From assembly GCA_016213345.1 (NCBI GenBank), contig JACRAO010000032.1, forward strand, positions 1 through 6,723: DNA of 6,723 nucleotides. The letters are read 5' to 3'. The position numbers were made by a program, and so were the translations under genes. Source of the stretch: Bdellovibrio sp. (lineage in GTDB: Bacteria; Bdellovibrionota; UBA1018). Below the pieces are notes generated by a model. It saw only the letters and a list, made by a program, of their open reading frames with translations. It ran no database searches and was not told the origin of the DNA. Below, in pieces: positions 5,704 through 6,723 of this stretch. Position 1 is the first letter of the stretch; each line of letters begins with the position of its first letter.

Positions 5704-5729
5704 TCCTCCTATATAAACATTTTAACATA
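5704..5729 (-). promoter_or_regulatory. Probable promoter and distant Shine-Dalgarno of the STAS gene
   Basis: On the - strand TGTTAAAAT (5719-5727) again fits an extended -10 and lies within another copy of TATGTTAA (5722-5729). A consensus Shine-Dalgarno AGGAGGA occupies 5704-5710. A transcript starting about seven bases after the -10 would begin almost at the Shine-Dalgarno. A TTAACA (5745-5750 on the - strand) could be a -35, but the 20 bp spacing is too long. Confidence 0.4.
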
Positions 5730-5778
5730 ATAAAATAACGAAATTGTTAAGATTGAAATAAATAGACGAATTAATAGT

Positions 5779-6723
5779 CTACGATAGCACGTCGCGCAAT
5801 GTTTCTGCCAGAAAGTCTAGCTCCTGTTTTGTAATTATTAAGGGTGGACTTAAGCGAATTACTTGACCATGTGTCTCTTTTGCTAAGATACCTAAATGCA
5901 TGAGTTTTTCACAAAACATCCTAGCTGTGCCTGAAGGTTTTTTGATTTCTATACCAATCATTAGTCCACGGCCCCGTAATTCTTTAACATGAGGAGAGTT
6001 TATTTTGATAATTGCTTTAAGTAACTCCTGCCCAAGTTCAAAAGAGCGGTCTGCAAGGTTTTCGGTTTCAATCACTTCTAGTGCTGCCAGGCCCACAGCC
6101 GAAGCCAGCGGATTGCCGCCAAAAGTGCTACCGTGATCTCCTGGTTTAAAAACTCCTAAGATTTCTTTTGAAGCCACAACTGCAGAAACCGGGTACACAC
6201 CCCCGCCTAGAGCTTTTCCTAAAATTATAACATCAGGTTTTGCATTTTTTTCGTGTTCAAAGCAAAAGTTTTTTCCGGTTCGTCCTAATCCTGTTTGAAT
6301 CTCATCTAGTATAAAAAGAACATTTTTATCATTACAAAGTTTTTTTGCCTCTGTTAAATATCCTAATTTAGGAACGAGAATGCCAGCTTCGCCTTGAATT
6401 GGCTCAACCAAAAATGCAACAGTGTTTTTTGTTACCGCTTTTTTTAAAGCCTTAAAATCTCCGTATGGGATAATTTTGAATCCTGGAGTAAAAGGTCCAA
6501 AACCATCACGATATTGTTTTTCTGTCGAAAACCCCACTATTGTTGTAGTTCTGCCATGAAAGTTGTTCGCACAAACTATAATTTCAGCTTTATTATGAGA
6601 GATTTTCTTTTTTTGATAACCCCACTTTCTAGCAGTTTTGATAGCGGTTTCTACCGCTTCTGCTCCTGTGTTCATTGGGAGCGCCATCTCCATTTTACAA
6701 AACTCACAAAGTTTTTTCAAAAA
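5779..6723 (-). CDS. rocD: Ornithine aminotransferase, N-terminus missing (partial)
   Basis: The last 314 residues of a class III PLP-dependent aminotransferase of about 400 residues; the frame is open at the window edge, so the Met near 6720 is internal rather than the start. Numbering from that Met: LPMNTGAEAVETAIK (14-28), NNFHGRTT (52-59), VEPIQGEAG (105-113), LDEIQTGLGRTG (138-149, Asp139 contacts the PLP ring), ILGKALGGG (166-174, Lys169 forms the Schiff base) and HGSTFGGNPLA. These are typical of ornithine aminotransferase, which converts ornithine and 2-oxoglutarate to glutamate semialdehyde and glutamate in arginine breakdown or proline synthesis. Acetylornithine aminotransferase is the main alternative; the MNTGAEAVE and FGPFTPGF motifs favour RocD. 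The stop is TAG 5779-5781. It is the only clear metabolic gene at this end. Confidence 0.9.
   Translation of the reverse strand, partial: FLKKLCEFCKMEMALPMNTGAEAVETAIKTARKWGYQKKKISHNKAEIIVCANNFHGRTTTIVGFSTEKQYRDGFGPFTPGFKIIPYGDFKALKKAVTKNTVAFLVEPIQGEAGILVPKLGYLTEAKKLCNDKNVLFILDEIQTGLGRTGKNFCFEHEKNAKPDVIILGKALGGGVYPVSAVVASKEILGVFKPGDHGSTFGGNPLASAVGLAALEVIETENLADRSFELGQELLKAIIKINSPHVKELRGRGLMIGIEIKKPSGTARMFCEKLMHLGILAKETHGQVIRLSPPLIITKQELDFLAETLRDVLS

Noticed and set aside
5763..5781. TAGAC/GTCTA hairpin after the aminotransferase stop
   Set aside because: Only five pairs, mostly A-T, with a 9 nt loop and no following U tract on the - strand strong enough for a terminator.

Overview
The window is AT-rich chromosomal DNA from a Gram-negative bacterium. 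It starts with the C-terminus of an Mpl-type murein-peptide ligase, a peptidoglycan-recycling enzyme of Gram-negatives. It also carries a Ser/Thr kinase with the catalytic-loop form HRDISPQN and a PEGA-type extracytoplasmic part, a style I associate with deltaproteobacteria in the broad sense (Myxococcota, Bdellovibrionota and relatives). I would not assign a genus. All stop codons seen are TAA or TAG, and start codons are ATG except one TTG.

Layout: (1) 1-94, + strand, the last 30 residues of mpl. (2) 145-1635, a membrane-anchored Ser/Thr kinase, followed in the same frame after one TAA by 1654-2103, two PEGA domains; together they look like one kinase-TM-PEGA receptor cut by a stop codon. 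(3) 2103-2352, a roughly 250 bp nested palindrome with a perfect 39 bp inverted repeat and a GC-rich hairpin-filled centre, lying between two convergent genes. (4) 4046 to 2388, - strand, a tight three-gene run: STAS-like/coiled-coil protein, small coiled-coil protein, OmpR-type response regulator. (5) 4180-5298, + strand, an HDOD signalling protein divergent from that run. (6) 5685-5302, - strand, a stand-alone STAS-like protein whose end almost touches that of the HDOD gene. (7) 6723-5779, - strand, ornithine aminotransferase, missing its N-terminus.

Apart from the two metabolic genes at the edges, everything is regulatory: kinase with sensor domain, response regulator without a histidine kinase, two STAS-like proteins that both lack the usual phosphorylatable Ser, a coiled-coil protein and an HDOD protein. 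I infer a signalling cluster, possibly a partner-switching or scaffold type of system, but the sequence does not prove that the parts work together. A shared TATGTTAA motif upstream of both STAS-like genes is a hint of co-regulation. The most checkable oddities are the stop codon between kinase and PEGA domains and the long palindromic element.
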